Positions 50,868 through 60,603 of a DNA stretch of 64,000 nucleotides are shown here, piece after piece. Positions within the stretch are counted from its first letter, which is position 1, and each line of letters starts with the position of its first letter. Where the stretch lies: NCBI RefSeq assembly GCF_023715685.1, contig NZ_JAMBOQ010000002.1, forward strand, positions 310,001 to 374,000. The letters run 5' to 3'. The translations under genes were made by a program, and so were the position numbers. The stretch is from Priestia aryabhattai (lineage in GTDB: Bacteria > Bacillota > Bacilli > Bacillales > Bacillaceae_H). A model generated the notes under the pieces. The model ran no database searches, was not told where the DNA came from, and saw nothing but the letters and a program-made list of their open reading frames with translations.

Positions 50868-51160
50868 TACTGTTCTTTTTTTAGCTGGCGCTCTAAAATA
50901 AAAGGACCAAATGGAATAACTGACATAAGAAATGCAAACAACGAGCGACCGATTGACCATTTATGTGCGAATTTTACATGAACGACTGCAAGAGCATACA
51001 GCACAAAAAGTGCACCATGTGCTGCGCCCACAACTGATACGGCTTCGGGTATACCCGCTGCATATTTTAGCGGCATAGCAATGCCAAGCAGCAGTAAAAA
51101 TGAAACTCCTTCTAAAATTCCTACTAAACGCAGGCGACCGATTGGTGATGTAAGAACCAT
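50867..51160 (-). CDS. DUF3817 membrane protein
   Basis: The 97-residue protein has three helices with the DUF3817 pattern: GRLRLVGILEGVSFLLLLGIAMPLKY, AHGALFVLYALAV and SVIPFGPFILERQLKK. The family is widespread in Firmicutes and actinobacteria; the function is unknown. ATG 51160 follows GGGAGGAG; the longer frame lacks a site. Confidence 0.85.
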   Translation of the reverse strand: MVLTSPIGRLRLVGILEGVSFLLLLGIAMPLKYAAGIPEAVSVVGAAHGALFVLYALAVVHVKFAHKWSIGRSLFAFLMSVIPFGPFILERQLKKEQ

Positions 51161-51356
51161 GTTTTCTCCTCCCGTAACGACGGAATAAATTTCTGTATCA
51201 ATGACAAAAATGTACCATAGCGAGCTCTTCATATACAAGCATCATTTGTATCTGTCACAAAAAAGTCGAAAACGCTTTAATTTGCTCTATAGAAGTATTT
51301 TGTTTAAAAAACTGCCATACTCTTGTGATGTAATGGATAAAAGAGCACACTACTTG

Positions 51357-51385
51357 TTGACAAGTTATTTTAATTATTTTATATG
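51357..51385 (+). promoter_or_regulatory. Promoter of the TetR gene at 51421
   Basis: TTGACA (51357-51362), 17 bp and TATATG (51380-51385). Transcription would start near 51392. Confidence 0.6.
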
Positions 51386-51420
51386 TATAGTACCAAAAAC
51401 GTATGAGAGGATTTTTTACC

Positions 51421-51996
51421 ATGACAAAGCGAAAACAGCAGCGAGAGAAAATTTTAGATGCTGCTTTTGAAGTGTTCGGATCCAAAGGCTATTATGAAGC
51501 AAAAATGATTGATATTGCCAAACTAGCGGGTGTATCTAAAGGAACGCTTTACTTGTACTTTTCGTCCAAAGAGTCGCTTTATATCGCTGTGAACAATCGT
51601 TCGTTTGATGAGTTTTTGTATCATGCAAAGCGAAGAACGGATGAATGCCAAACGTTTCATGAAAAGCTGTATTCAGTTGCGAAGCATCACTTGCTCTTTT
51701 TTTACGAAACTAAAAAATATCCAGACTCTTTTTGGCAAGCTCCTCACCAAATGCCAGAAATGATGGGTCGTCTTCATCAATTTTTTGAGCATTATCACGG
51801 GCTTGTTGCTAAATTGATTGAAGAGGAAAAAATAAAAGATGCTTTTTTACACTCAAAAGCGTTTTGCAGCATGTTAAATGGGTATAGGATGGATATCGTT
51901 TCCGATGATGATATAACAGAAGAGGACATCATGAACTATGCGGAGTTCATTGTGAACTTATACATTGAAGGCTGCTATTTTGAGACCCAAAAATGA
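51421..51996 (+). CDS. TetR-family regulator
   Basis: The 191-residue regulator has an N-terminal helix-turn-helix (about residues 8-52, REKILDAAFEVFGSKGYYEAKMIDIAKLAGVSKGTLYLYF) and a helical ligand domain. The truncated RND pump that follows was probably its target, as TetR genes often precede SwrC-type pumps. ATG 51421 is chosen; an ATG 18 bp upstream has no ribosome site. Confidence 0.88.
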   Translation: MTKRKQQREKILDAAFEVFGSKGYYEAKMIDIAKLAGVSKGTLYLYFSSKESLYIAVNNRSFDEFLYHAKRRTDECQTFHEKLYSVAKHHLLFFYETKKYPDSFWQAPHQMPEMMGRLHQFFEHYHGLVAKLIEEEKIKDAFLHSKAFCSMLNGYRMDIVSDDDITEEDIMNYAEFIVNLYIEGCYFETQK

Positions 51997-52029
51997 CTCG
52001 TCGGTACTGGTTGATAATGGAGGGACTTG

Positions 52030-52464
52030 ATGAATAACAGCAGCACAGTAATTAGTTTTTCATATTTTCAAGAACAAACCGTTACCAAGGTGAACACAGA
52101 CAATACCCTGCCGTTTTCTCTTGGATTTAGTAAAGGCGGACTTGTGGCAGAATGTCCATGGAGACTAAAAAACAAACGCAGCATCTTGCTTGGTCAAGCA
52201 GACTGGAAATCAGCACATTCTGCTGAGCAGTGTCAGCAAGTCGAAACGCTGCTGATTGGCCAGCGCATTATCTCTATACAGTGGTATGAAGATATCGGTA
52301 TACTTCGAATTGCGTTTTCTAATGAGTATGCGCTAGATATGTTTCACGACAGCTCGTTTTTTGAAGGTTGGGATTTATATGGTCAAGACGGCTTTTCCTT
52401 TATCTCGCTTCCAGGAGGAGCGTGCGACCATCAAATTTCCGCTTGTAGTAGAAGTAGATCCTGA
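52030..52464 (+). pseudogene. DUF6188-like gene, 3' end replaced by deletion junction
   Basis: A frame from ATG 52030 (GGAGG upstream) encodes about 130 residues resembling DUF6188 proteins, up to YGQDGFSFISLPGG. From about 52418 it runs into RND pump DNA in the wrong frame and ends after 14 unrelated residues (ACDHQISACSRSRS). Most of the domain is intact, so a functional product is still possible. The junction indicates a deletion. Confidence 0.65.
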
Positions 52465-53398
52465 TAAAGCCGCAGAGTACGGGGTATCTGGATTTCAGCT
52501 GCTTGGTACAATCTCTGATCAAACCAAACCGGTATCCGTTAGAGACTTAAAATTAGATAATACAAAACGAGCGGTTCAGCTTTCGTACGATAAAGACCTT
52601 GCCTCGGTAAAAGAAATTAAAGATCTTCAAGTGTTTACAGAGCGAGGACCTGTGTTAGTAAAAGATATCGCTGACGTTCGTACAATCGATACGTTCACTT
52701 CTATTCAAAAGCTTGACGGCAAAGTATTTGCGCGAGTAGAAGCAGACATCAAAGGCGATGATGTTCAAGCTGTGACCAAAGATGTTGTAGATGGAGTGAA
52801 AAAGTTAGACTTGCCAAAAGATGTGAGCTTGGACGGAGGAGGCGGAAGCGACGAGACAGTGGAAGTCTTCCAATCTCTAGGCCTAGCCATTTTAACAGCA
52901 ATCGGTCTTGTGTATTTAACGATGCTCGTTACGTTTGGAAAAGCGCGTATTCCATTTATCATTTTATCGTCACTCATTTTTGTGCCAATCGGTTCGTTAG
53001 TTGGTCTTGTAATTGCAAAAGAACCGCTGTCTGTCAGCGTAATGATTGGATTCTTAATGCTGATTGAAATTGTTACAACAAACGCGATTGTGCTTGTAGA
53101 TCGAATTACCCAAAATCGTGAACAAAAAGGCATGACTATCCGTGAAGCCCTTATTGAAGCTGGGAAAACGCGCTTGCGTCCAATTTTAGTGACGGCATTT
53201 GCTACTATTGCTGCATTAATTCCGCTAGCGCTTACTACATCAAGCGGAACGCTGATTTCAAAAGGCTTAGCTATCACGGTAATCGGAGGGCTTACGTCAT
53301 CTACCCTTCTTACCTTAATTATTATTCCAGTGGTATACGAACTCTTCTTCGCAAAGCAAGTAAAAAGAGAAAAACAGCTGGAAAAAGAAACGACATAA
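52418..53398 (+). pseudogene. Truncated RND efflux pump (SwrC/AcrB type), C-terminal part
   Basis: About 325 residues of a pump normally near 1,040 remain: the end of the second periplasmic-type domain (VEVDPDKAAEYGVSGFQ, VLVKDIADV) and the last membrane helices (LAILTAIGLVYLTMLVTFGKARIPFIIL, VTTNAIVLVD, LRPILVTAFATIAALIPLAL). The N-terminal two thirds, including the proton-relay helix, are missing, so transport is impossible. No credible start codon or ribosome site lies at the junction. Confidence 0.85.
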
Positions 53399-53480
53399 GA
53401 ACTATTTTCTAATAGAGGAAAATATGACCATAGACTATATGTTATAATAAAAGTACGTTTTAACCCCTTATATTATAGAA

Positions 53481-53517
53481 AAAGAAGCGGCGCTTTCGAG
53501 CGCCGCTTCTTTTTTAT
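53481..53517 (+). terminator. Terminator of the RND pump remnant
   Basis: AAGAAGCGGCGCT, TTCG loop and AGCGCCGCTTCTT are followed by T5. It is very stable. Confidence 0.9.
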
Positions 53518-53643
53518 GTAAAATCATTATTTACAATAAATGATTAAATGTCTTGTATTGAGGGAAAGAGTGTTAACAGGAAGCTTTACTATATCATCGT
53601 AGGGTTATCTAAAAAACATACAAAGTACAGGAGTGTCGTTTTC

Positions 53644-54366
53644 GTGAGTTCAACAAAGAAAGTTGTTTTTATCAGTTCCATTATTTTAAATGTCATGTTC
53701 ATAGGTGTTTTTGCTTTTTATGCAACAAGCAGCAGCGCGATGAAAAATCCGCTGTCGTCTAAGGATTCGTCTAAGCAAAGCTACAGAGATAATCCTTATT
53801 ACATTGAACGGACAACTCTGTTCAAGCAATTAAGTATTCCTAAAGACTCAATCGTATTTCTCGGTGATAGCATTACCCAGCGCTCTGAATGGAGCGAACT
53901 TTTTCATAACAAGCAGATTGTCAATCGAGGCGTAGCCGATGATACAACAGAAGGGGTATTGCATCGTCTAAAAAGTATCACAGATGCTAAGCCAAAAAAG
54001 ATTTTTTTAATGATTGGCATTAACGATTTAAATGAGCAAAAATCTGTAAAAAAAACCAAAGCAAATTACGCTGAAATTCTTGAACGTATTCATAAGGAAT
54101 CACCGAATACAAAAGTCTATATTCAAAGTGTACTGCCCGTGAACAATAAAAAATGCGGCGACGCAGTGGACAATAAAGATGTGATCGCATTAAATAACTA
54201 TTTAGAGCGTCTGGCTAAGAAACATAATGATTCTTACATTGACTTATATTCTAAAGTATCTACACATAATCAGTTAAAAAGTAATTTCACAGTTGATGGT
54301 CTTCATTTAAAAGGTCAAGGCTATGCTATTTGGAAACAAGAAGTTCAGGCATACGTAAATCAATAA
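53644..54366 (+). CDS. Membrane-anchored SGNH/GDSL hydrolase
   Basis: The 240-residue protein has an N-terminal helix (about 7-27) and an extracytoplasmic SGNH domain. Block I is FLGDSITQ (catalytic Ser), block III is IGINDLNE (Asn) and block V is DGLHLKG (Asp and His). Such enzymes are esterases or lipases, often acting on acetylated glycans. GTG 53644 follows AGGAGTG. The N-terminal part of the longer frame is not likely translated. Confidence 0.88.
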   Translation: MSSTKKVVFISSIILNVMFIGVFAFYATSSSAMKNPLSSKDSSKQSYRDNPYYIERTTLFKQLSIPKDSIVFLGDSITQRSEWSELFHNKQIVNRGVADDTTEGVLHRLKSITDAKPKKIFLMIGINDLNEQKSVKKTKANYAEILERIHKESPNTKVYIQSVLPVNNKKCGDAVDNKDVIALNNYLERLAKKHNDSYIDLYSKVSTHNQLKSNFTVDGLHLKGQGYAIWKQEVQAYVNQ

Positions 54367-54398
54367 AAAAGCGCTCCGGAGGGAGCGCTTTTTTTTAG
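54364..54398. terminator. Bidirectional terminator
   Basis: AAAAAAGCGCTCC and GGAGCGCTTTTTT arms lie between convergent genes. Confidence 0.88.
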
Positions 54399-55450
54399 AT
54401 AAGCTCTGGTAAATGTTTTTTAGCATCGTATTCTACAAGAGAATCACCGTTTTTAATGCGCTGTAAATAATCAGGATTTGAAATAAGCGGGCGGCCAATA
54501 GCAGCTACGTCAATCCAGCCAGCTTGTAGCGCTTTTTCAGCTGATTCAGGCGTTAAGTCACCTACCCCGATAATCGGTCCATTCCAATACTTACGCGTAA
54601 TTTCATAAAGATTTTGACCGTTTTGGACATCTTCATAAAAATCGAGCATAGACGGGTGGATGATCTCGATTCCTGTTTCTTTAAATGCTTCTGTATACGT
54701 TTGAATGGCTTTTTCAGTATCACCCCAGCGGTAGTCTGGTTTATCAAGCTTATGAGGAGAGAAGCGAATGACAACTCGTTCTTTTCCAATGTCGTCAATA
54801 ACGGCGGAAATCACTTCTTTCATAAACGTTAATCGCTGTGCGAGGTCGCCTCCGTATTCATCAGTGCGTTTATTAGACCAGTCTGAATTAAACTGATCGA
54901 TTAAATATCCGTGAGCACCGTGAATTTCAACGCCGTCAAAGCCTGCTTCAATGGCATTTTTAGCGGCTTGAGCGTACTGTCCTACAACTTCTTTAATATC
55001 TTCTTTTGACATCTCTTCAGGCTCTTCGTAAGGCTTGCGGAAACGAGGCACTTGACCCTGTGCTGCAATAGCGGAAGGGGCCTGAGGTTTATGCCCATTG
55101 ATTAACCCAGAATGACTCAAGCGGCCAACGTGCCAAATTTGAGCGATAATCGTGCCGCCTTCTTCATGAACAGCTTCTGTTACAGGCTTCCATGAATCAA
55201 TTTGTTTCTGTGTATAGATACCCGGAACGCCAGGATTTCCTTTTGCGCGTTCGCTGATAACAATTCCTTCACTAATAATTAAGCCAATACCATCCTTTGC
55301 GCGGCGGCAGTAGTAGTCTACAACGTCCTGACCGACTACGCCTGTCTCTGGATCAGCAAAGCATCTTGTCATCGGTGCCATTGCTGTACGAGTGTGTAAA
55401 TTAAATGCTTCAATGTTTGTTGCTTGGAATAATTTTTCAAATTTACTCAT
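54395..55450 (-). CDS. Old yellow enzyme-family alkene reductase
   Basis: The 351-residue FMN-dependent oxidoreductase has RTAMAPMTRCFA near the start, the substrate-binding HGAHGYLIDQF loop, YGGDLAQRLTFMKEV and the FMN-phosphate region VGDLTPESAEKALQAGWIDVAAIGRPLISNPD. It reduces activated C=C bonds or nitro compounds using NADPH. AAGGAGCTG precedes the ATG. It is monocistronic. Confidence 0.92.
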   Translation of the reverse strand: MSKFEKLFQATNIEAFNLHTRTAMAPMTRCFADPETGVVGQDVVDYYCRRAKDGIGLIISEGIVISERAKGNPGVPGIYTQKQIDSWKPVTEAVHEEGGTIIAQIWHVGRLSHSGLINGHKPQAPSAIAAQGQVPRFRKPYEEPEEMSKEDIKEVVGQYAQAAKNAIEAGFDGVEIHGAHGYLIDQFNSDWSNKRTDEYGGDLAQRLTFMKEVISAVIDDIGKERVVIRFSPHKLDKPDYRWGDTEKAIQTYTEAFKETGIEIIHPSMLDFYEDVQNGQNLYEITRKYWNGPIIGVGDLTPESAEKALQAGWIDVAAIGRPLISNPDYLQRIKNGDSLVEYDAKKHLPELI

Positions 55451-55568
55451 TTTATATTCAGCTCCTTAAGAGGAAAGTGTAGCTGCGAACGTTTTTGCAG
55501 CGGGTTCAGTTTATTGTAACAGGGGATTTGTTTTATCTTCAAATATTTCGACTTCCGAAAAATGTCCA

Positions 55569-55602
55569 CAAAAAAAGCCGGCTGTCTTTACAGCCAACTT
55601 TC
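55569..55602 (-). terminator. Terminator of the DUF4023 gene
   Basis: On the minus strand TTGGCTGT and ACAGCCGG arms are followed by T7. Confidence 0.75.
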
Positions 55603-55608
55603 ACAACA

Positions 55609-55728
55609 TTAATGCTGTTTGTTAGGAAGTTTTTTCTCAGGATGTCCAGTAGCTTGACCCTGCTTATTTTTACGCTGCTTTTCTTGATTATCGTTCAGCT
55701 TTTGAACAAATTCATTTGTGTTTTCCAT
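55609..55728 (-). CDS. DUF4023-like small protein
   Basis: A 39-codon frame starts at ATG 55728 after AAAGGAGG. The product (TNEFVQKLNDNQEKQRKNKQ, then HPEKKLPNKQH) matches what I recall of the Bacillus DUF4023 family in length and in the terminal LPNKQH. It is hydrophilic and probably intrinsically disordered. Function is unknown; a terminator follows. Confidence 0.75.
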   Translation of the reverse strand: MENTNEFVQKLNDNQEKQRKNKQGQATGHPEKKLPNKQH

Positions 55729-55934
55729 TATCCAAACCTCCTTTATGAGCTTTCCCTGTTACTATAACCCATTACACTTAAAAACATGACGCCAATCCGC
55801 TAAAAGCAACTCCATATATACATTGGTATATAGAAATCAACAGGAAAATCGTGTATACTGTTGTAAAAATAATGTTAATGTTTCGTGAGTTTATAATTTC
55901 TTATTCCTTCATGAACAAGAAAAGGTGTTACGCA

Positions 55935-56252
55935 ATGAGTGATTTTTTTAGCGGGAAAGAAATGTCGTTTATTTTAATTTTGACATTCAGCGTGTACATA
56001 TTTGTCTGGAATGTGCCCCTCCAGGCGACAAATGCCATGATGATTTACTTTATCCTGCTGTTTTTGTATACAGTTAGTAAGCTGCTTTTTTCTCCTCAGT
56101 TCAGACAATTTCCGCTTGTTAAGGTGCTACTGGCCATTTTATTCGTTCTCATGCTGGCTGAAATAACTGTTGCTTACAGCACTCATAGCATAAAGATTAC
56201 AGATTTAAATCATATTTTTGATTATTTTAGTCATATGGATTTGTATTCATAA
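55935..56252 (+). CDS. Small membrane protein, unknown
   Basis: The 105-residue protein has three predicted helices (about 10-25, 32-50 and 62-82) and a polar C-terminal tail. ATG 55935 follows AAAGGTG with correct spacing; upstream in-frame ATGs are less well placed. No family is recognised. Confidence 0.65.
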   Translation: MSDFFSGKEMSFILILTFSVYIFVWNVPLQATNAMMIYFILLFLYTVSKLLFSPQFRQFPLVKVLLAILFVLMLAEITVAYSTHSIKITDLNHIFDYFSHMDLYS

Positions 56253-56496
56253 GTTTTTTTGAATAGCTTTGTTAACATGCTTTCGCAAACATATAAATCT
56301 CTTACCTTTGAACATACAAGACGATACAAAAGCAGTGCATATCGTATGTAAAGCTTAAGAAACGCTTCTATTTTTCAGCTTTTTATCTCTTAAATGTGTA
56401 AAAGGTCTTTGTTCATGACCGAGCCCCTTCGAAAATCAATTATCGTTCATTGTACGCTTGTTAAGATGAGTATAAAAGATAAAAAAGGAGAGGCGC

Positions 56497-56994
56497 ATGA
56501 GGGATGTAGTATCAAAAAAAACAAGGCAAAATATTCAGCGAGATATTGAACAAGGGAACTTAGGAAAAGTGAGAGACCGCCTGCACGGTTTGCTCGTTAC
56601 GTATCCCAATGAGCTGTCTTTGCGAAAAGAGCTCGGAGATATTTATTTTCGCCTTCAAGATCTTCAAATGGCAGGACGCTACTGGTATTTAGAAAAAGAA
56701 AAAACAGTGGAAATGACTCGCGCTTGTCAGCTCTTTGAAAAGGAGTGTGGCGATAATCCAGCTATAATTGCAAGAGCATTAAAATTCAAAGGAGACAAAG
56801 AGCGAATTCACGATTTACACATACAGGAAATGCTCTCACAAACTCAGCGCACAGTAATAGAAAAATTGGTTGAACCGCCTGAGAAAGAAACGATAGGGGA
56901 TAAGCTTATTGGAGCTGGGTGTGCGTTGATTTTTCTTACAGTCGTCAGTTTTCTTATCATTGGCATATATACAGTTTGTACATGGCTATTTTAA
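56497..56994 (+). CDS. DUF6584-like TPR/helical membrane protein
   Basis: The 165-residue protein has a helical N-terminal domain (LGKVRDRLHGLLVTYPNELSLRKELGDIYFRLQDLQMAGRYWYLE, TPR-like) and a C-terminal membrane helix (about 138-163). It fits DUF6584, found in Bacillus. AAAAGGAGAGG precedes the ATG. Function is unknown. Confidence 0.75.
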   Translation: MRDVVSKKTRQNIQRDIEQGNLGKVRDRLHGLLVTYPNELSLRKELGDIYFRLQDLQMAGRYWYLEKEKTVEMTRACQLFEKECGDNPAIIARALKFKGDKERIHDLHIQEMLSQTQRTVIEKLVEPPEKETIGDKLIGAGCALIFLTVVSFLIIGIYTVCTWLF

Positions 56995-56996
56995 TG

Positions 56997-57027
56997 AGAA
57001 AAAGGTGCACCGATGTGCACCTTTTCT
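56997..57027. terminator. Bidirectional terminator
   Basis: AGAAAAAGGTGCAC and GTGCACCTTTTCT arms lie between convergent genes. Confidence 0.85.
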
Positions 57028-58215
57028 TTATGAATGTTGCTTCACTACGTGATTTACAATTTTTTCGGCTGCTGCAGCCGGGCCGGATGCCTGTTGGAAA
57101 CTTACGTTAATTTCTTTAATTCCTTTTTTGTAGCGATCGTCGCGGACGACTTCGTCAACAGCACTCCTTAAAAGAGAGGCATTTACCGTTTCTTTTGCTA
57201 AGCGATAACCAGCGTTTAGTTCCACGAGCCTTTGAGCAACGAGCGGTTGATCTTTGCCATGAGGTAAAACGACTAATGGTACGTTAAAATGAATGCCTTC
57301 ATTTACACTGTTCATGCCTCCGTGCGTGATAAAAACGTCAGCTTCTTTTAACACGTCAAGCTGGGGAACATAGGGCGAAATAATAAAATGCTCTGGTGCT
57401 TTTTTGATCTTTTTAAAATCAGCTCGATCGCCTGCTGCAATTACAACTTTTCCATCAAAGTCGCTAAATGCGTCGATGCAAAGGTTGAAAAAGTCTTCTA
57501 CATCATGGAGTACTGTTCCCATTGAAATATAAAGAACTTTTTCGTCTTTTAGCTTTTCTAACGGAAAATCATGAGAGATGTGACGTTGCGGAAAGCTTGG
57601 ACCAATAAATAAACATGATTCATCAAAATGTTCATGAAGCGGCTGAAAAAAGCGGCTTGTGTATACGACCGTTAATTCGCCTTGATTGTTCATAAATTGA
57701 AGCAGATTTTTAGGTTCTACTCCAAACTGATTTTTTAGCAAGCTGAGCCCGTACTGAGCTTGTTCATCCGGCTTAAATGGCACGTCTGAATCGGGATGCA
57801 GAGGCATCATTTCTAGGCGTTCTTTTGGCATTAAAAAAGAAGCAGATGATACAATGCCGGGAATCCGCAAATAATCACGCGCTAATTCGCCTGCTCCAAA
57901 CTTGTCGTAAAATACAAAGTCAAAGTCAATTTTTTTTGATAATGTATGAACAAGCTTCAGCGTATCTAAAGACGTTTGGATGTGGATATTTAAAAAAGCG
58001 TTGATTCCTTGAGGGGTTTCAGGCTTGATGGATACACCGCTTAATAAGTCTGGGTGAGTGTGTACGATAGCCCCGGCGTTTTCAAGACGCTCTTTAAAAC
58101 GCTCCGCAGTAATGTAATGAACGGTATCACCTTGGTCTGAAAAAGCTTTTACCATTCCAAGCGTTGGGTTTACGTGACCTTCAGCGGGAAAGTTGATCAT
58201 TAAAATGTTTGCCAT
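57028..58215 (-). CDS. UGT/MGT-family glycosyltransferase (YojK/YjiC-like)
   Basis: The 395-residue GT-B enzyme has the N-terminal acceptor domain (NFPAEGHVNPTLGMV, with catalytic His near residue 14) and the C-terminal UDP-sugar domain (PYVPQLDVLKEADVFITHGGMNSVNEG, then PLVVLPHGKDQPLVAQRLVE). It resembles Bacillus YjiC and YojK, which glucosylate flavonoids, macrolides and other small acceptors. It is monocistronic; the physiological acceptor is unknown. Confidence 0.9.
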   Translation of the reverse strand: MANILMINFPAEGHVNPTLGMVKAFSDQGDTVHYITAERFKERLENAGAIVHTHPDLLSGVSIKPETPQGINAFLNIHIQTSLDTLKLVHTLSKKIDFDFVFYDKFGAGELARDYLRIPGIVSSASFLMPKERLEMMPLHPDSDVPFKPDEQAQYGLSLLKNQFGVEPKNLLQFMNNQGELTVVYTSRFFQPLHEHFDESCLFIGPSFPQRHISHDFPLEKLKDEKVLYISMGTVLHDVEDFFNLCIDAFSDFDGKVVIAAGDRADFKKIKKAPEHFIISPYVPQLDVLKEADVFITHGGMNSVNEGIHFNVPLVVLPHGKDQPLVAQRLVELNAGYRLAKETVNASLLRSAVDEVVRDDRYKKGIKEINVSFQQASGPAAAAEKIVNHVVKQHS

Positions 58216-58434
58216 TTTTTCACTTCACTTTCGGTAAGATTTCTTCAAGCGTAATCAAATATAAAGAAGTTGACAACTAATTTGGTTAGCGCATTTATCT
58301 TTTAAAACCTTAACTTTGTGTATAAAATGTGAAAAAATATAACTTTTTTCCTAAAAAATAACATCATTAAGCAGAGTTTATGGTAGAATTTTGAGAGCAC
58401 TAGAGAGAAAGAATCATTTTTGGAGGTTGCTATT

Positions 58435-59151
58435 TTGAGTACGTTATCAACAAATTCAGAACCGGTTTTAAAGCCTAAAAAGAAAAAAGAGTTTACTTAC
58501 TTCACGTTGCTTCTATTTATCGTATTGGGCTTTGGTCTCCAGATCATAGCCGGAATTGGAGTAGCTATTTACGATGAAGTTACGGGTTCAAATATGACAG
58601 GAATTTTATTAGAAGGACCATACGCTCTGCTGGTAGACGCGGCGTTTTTTCTAGGGGTTGCGGGGCTGTACAGGCCGGTGCGCAGATTTTTAAAGCCTAT
58701 GTGGAACGTCTCGGTATTAAAAGAAGGAAAAACGTATGTATATATTTTGGTAGGCTTTTTAATTGTAGCTGCGGTGCAGTACGTGATGCTCTCATTTTTA
58801 AACGTAGAAAGCGCAGATCAGCAGCAAAAAGATTTAAACCAAGGCAGTTTTAATCAAACGCTGCTTTCAAGCTGGATATTTTTTTTAAGTGTAGCAGTCA
58901 TCACGCCTATTAAAGAAGAACTGCTTTACCGGGGTGTTTTATGTGGTTTTTTAACTAAACGTCATCACGTGCTTGTAGGCATTTTCGTTTCCGCTATTGT
59001 ATTCGGTCTTTTACATATTGGTTTTCCCATTACAGCTACTGTAATGGGACTTGTTTTTGCCATTATTTATTATCGAACAAAATCTATTTTTCCATCTATT
59101 ATTCTGCATATGCTGTGGAATGGATTAGTGAGTATAACTGTGTTCTTTTAA
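58435..59151 (+). CDS. CPBP-family intramembrane metalloprotease
   Basis: The 238-residue protein has about seven helices and the CPBP/Abi (CAAX-like) motifs: KEELLYRG (Glu-Glu-x3-Arg), HIGF and the final HMLWNGL. It is an intramembrane protease or prenyl-protein-like protease. The start is probably TTG 58435, eight bases after GGAGG. The stop is 2 bp upstream of repeat copy 3. Confidence 0.85.
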   Translation: MSTLSTNSEPVLKPKKKKEFTYFTLLLFIVLGFGLQIIAGIGVAIYDEVTGSNMTGILLEGPYALLVDAAFFLGVAGLYRPVRRFLKPMWNVSVLKEGKTYVYILVGFLIVAAVQYVMLSFLNVESADQQQKDLNQGSFNQTLLSSWIFFLSVAVITPIKEELLYRGVLCGFLTKRHHVLVGIFVSAIVFGLLHIGFPITATVMGLVFAIIYYRTKSIFPSIILHMLWNGLVSITVFF

Positions 59152-59153
59152 AA

Positions 59154-59488
59154 GAGGCTGGGACAAAAGTATTTTAGTTGAAGGAAGATCCGAACGATGA
59201 ATCGAGATTCTTGATGGAGAATCAAACTCGTTCGGATTTTTTCATTGTTATGGTGAACGTAGGTTTCATGTATGTAGTTGCTTCTAGCTGTTGATTGGAG
59301 GACAAGGCGAAGACGGAAAAGCGGAATAGACCCCGCAGGAGCGTAATCGACGAGGAGGCTCATCGACCGCCCGCGGAAAGCGAAGTCTTGCACGGAAATC
59401 AACAGCGTTGTAATAAGTGATCCATACTAGCTCATTTATCCAATTTGCTCGTCTTTAGATTAGATTGATTTAATTATGTCTCAATCTC
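59154..59488 (+). repeat. Structured intergenic repeat, copy 3 (decayed core)
   Basis: The 335-bp copy retains the ends (GAGGCTGGGACA, TGTCTCAATCTC), the left hairpin (59189-59237) and the GAAAGCGAAGTCTTGCACGG motif. It has lost two short segments in the core (TCCTGCGG near 59314 and GGTGAGAC nearby), which breaks the main stem. It lies between the CPBP stop and the GerAB pseudogene end. Confidence 0.85.
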
Positions 59489-59492
59489 TTTT

Positions 59493-60588
59493 TTATTTCG
59501 ATAAAGACGCCGAATGCTTTACGCGAATTTTACCAACAATTAATAATCCAAGAGGGTAAAATAGTCCAAATAACAGGCTGTACGGAATCCAAGTATTTCT
59601 GTCCCACGTTTATTCATATGGAATGCTTGGATACACGATAAGTGAAAATGTAACGGCAATAATGCCTAGCGGAAGAGTTAAAATCCGGTAGTTTTTTAAT
59701 TCAAGAATTTGAGCGAGTCCAGAAACGGTCGCATAATAGTAAAGAGACGTTTTGAAATAAAGAGATAAAAACCACATAATAGCCATGATCACTTCAATGT
59801 TTTTCAAGAAATCCGCAGCTTCGATACGCCTTGCAAGCTCATAGCTTGGATATAAAGCAATACGTGTATACGTATTTCCAAGTATAAGAATGCCAAGCAA
59901 TAAGATAATAATCATAATGCCTCCGCCGATTAAGCTTCCTGTAAAAAAAGCGCGGTTTCGCTGTTCCGGTTCCGCTACGTGAGCAGGGAAAACGGTTAGC
60001 AATACAATAAAAGTGAGAGAAGTAATACTCGTAAATACCAGAATAGATCTGATAATAGGCTTAACGCCTACCTCTAACAAAGGCTGTAAATTCTCATAAT
60101 GAATTTGAGGGAAGATCGAAAAAACTAAGATTAAGAACGGAATAACAAACCAAGGAAAGAGAATTTCAGCACAGCGGGCAATCGTTTCAATGCCAAGCCG
60201 AACGCCGACAATCACAATTCCCATAAACAAAATATGAACAGCAAGCATAGGCGTTTGAATAATAATGCGCGTTGTTAGAAACGAGCCCACGTAAAACAAA
60301 ACTTGACTGCAAAAAAGAAGCGTAGAAGCGACAAATAAAAGAGAGACAAACTTTCCTAGCCACTTGCCTAAAATGGCTTCGTTTAGTTCTATGAACGTTT
60401 TATTAGGATAAAGGCTAGAAAGTTTGATATACATCCATACAAGTAAAACGCCTACACCTACGCCTAAAATAGCTGGAATCCATGCCTCTTGTTAAGCTTC
60501 CAGGCACGACTAAAATAGTGTCGCCTAAACTATAAAAAATGACGAGTATTCGAAACTGTGCTGCGGATAAATTCATCTGACTATGCAC
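59493..60588 (-). pseudogene. GerAB-type spore germination permease, broken
   Basis: Two reading-frame pieces make one GerAB-like permease (normally about 365 residues, ten helices) that binds germinant. The first piece (from about 60588) ends in the wrong frame after LVVPGSLTRG, near 60490. The correct frame resumes as AWIPAILGVGVG, so about 10-11 bases are lost. The main part runs to a TAA at 59610 after YPSIPYE, while the frame beyond still reads WIPYSLLFGLFYPLGLLIVGKIR to 59493. At least two lesions make it non-functional. Confidence 0.88.
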
Positions 60589-60603
60589 GTTATTCACTTC
60601 CTT

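Noticed and set aside
51421..51996. TetR plus DUF6188 plus RND as one unusual operon
   Set aside because: The pump is truncated and the DUF6188-like frame is broken at the junction, so the arrangement is better explained by deletion.
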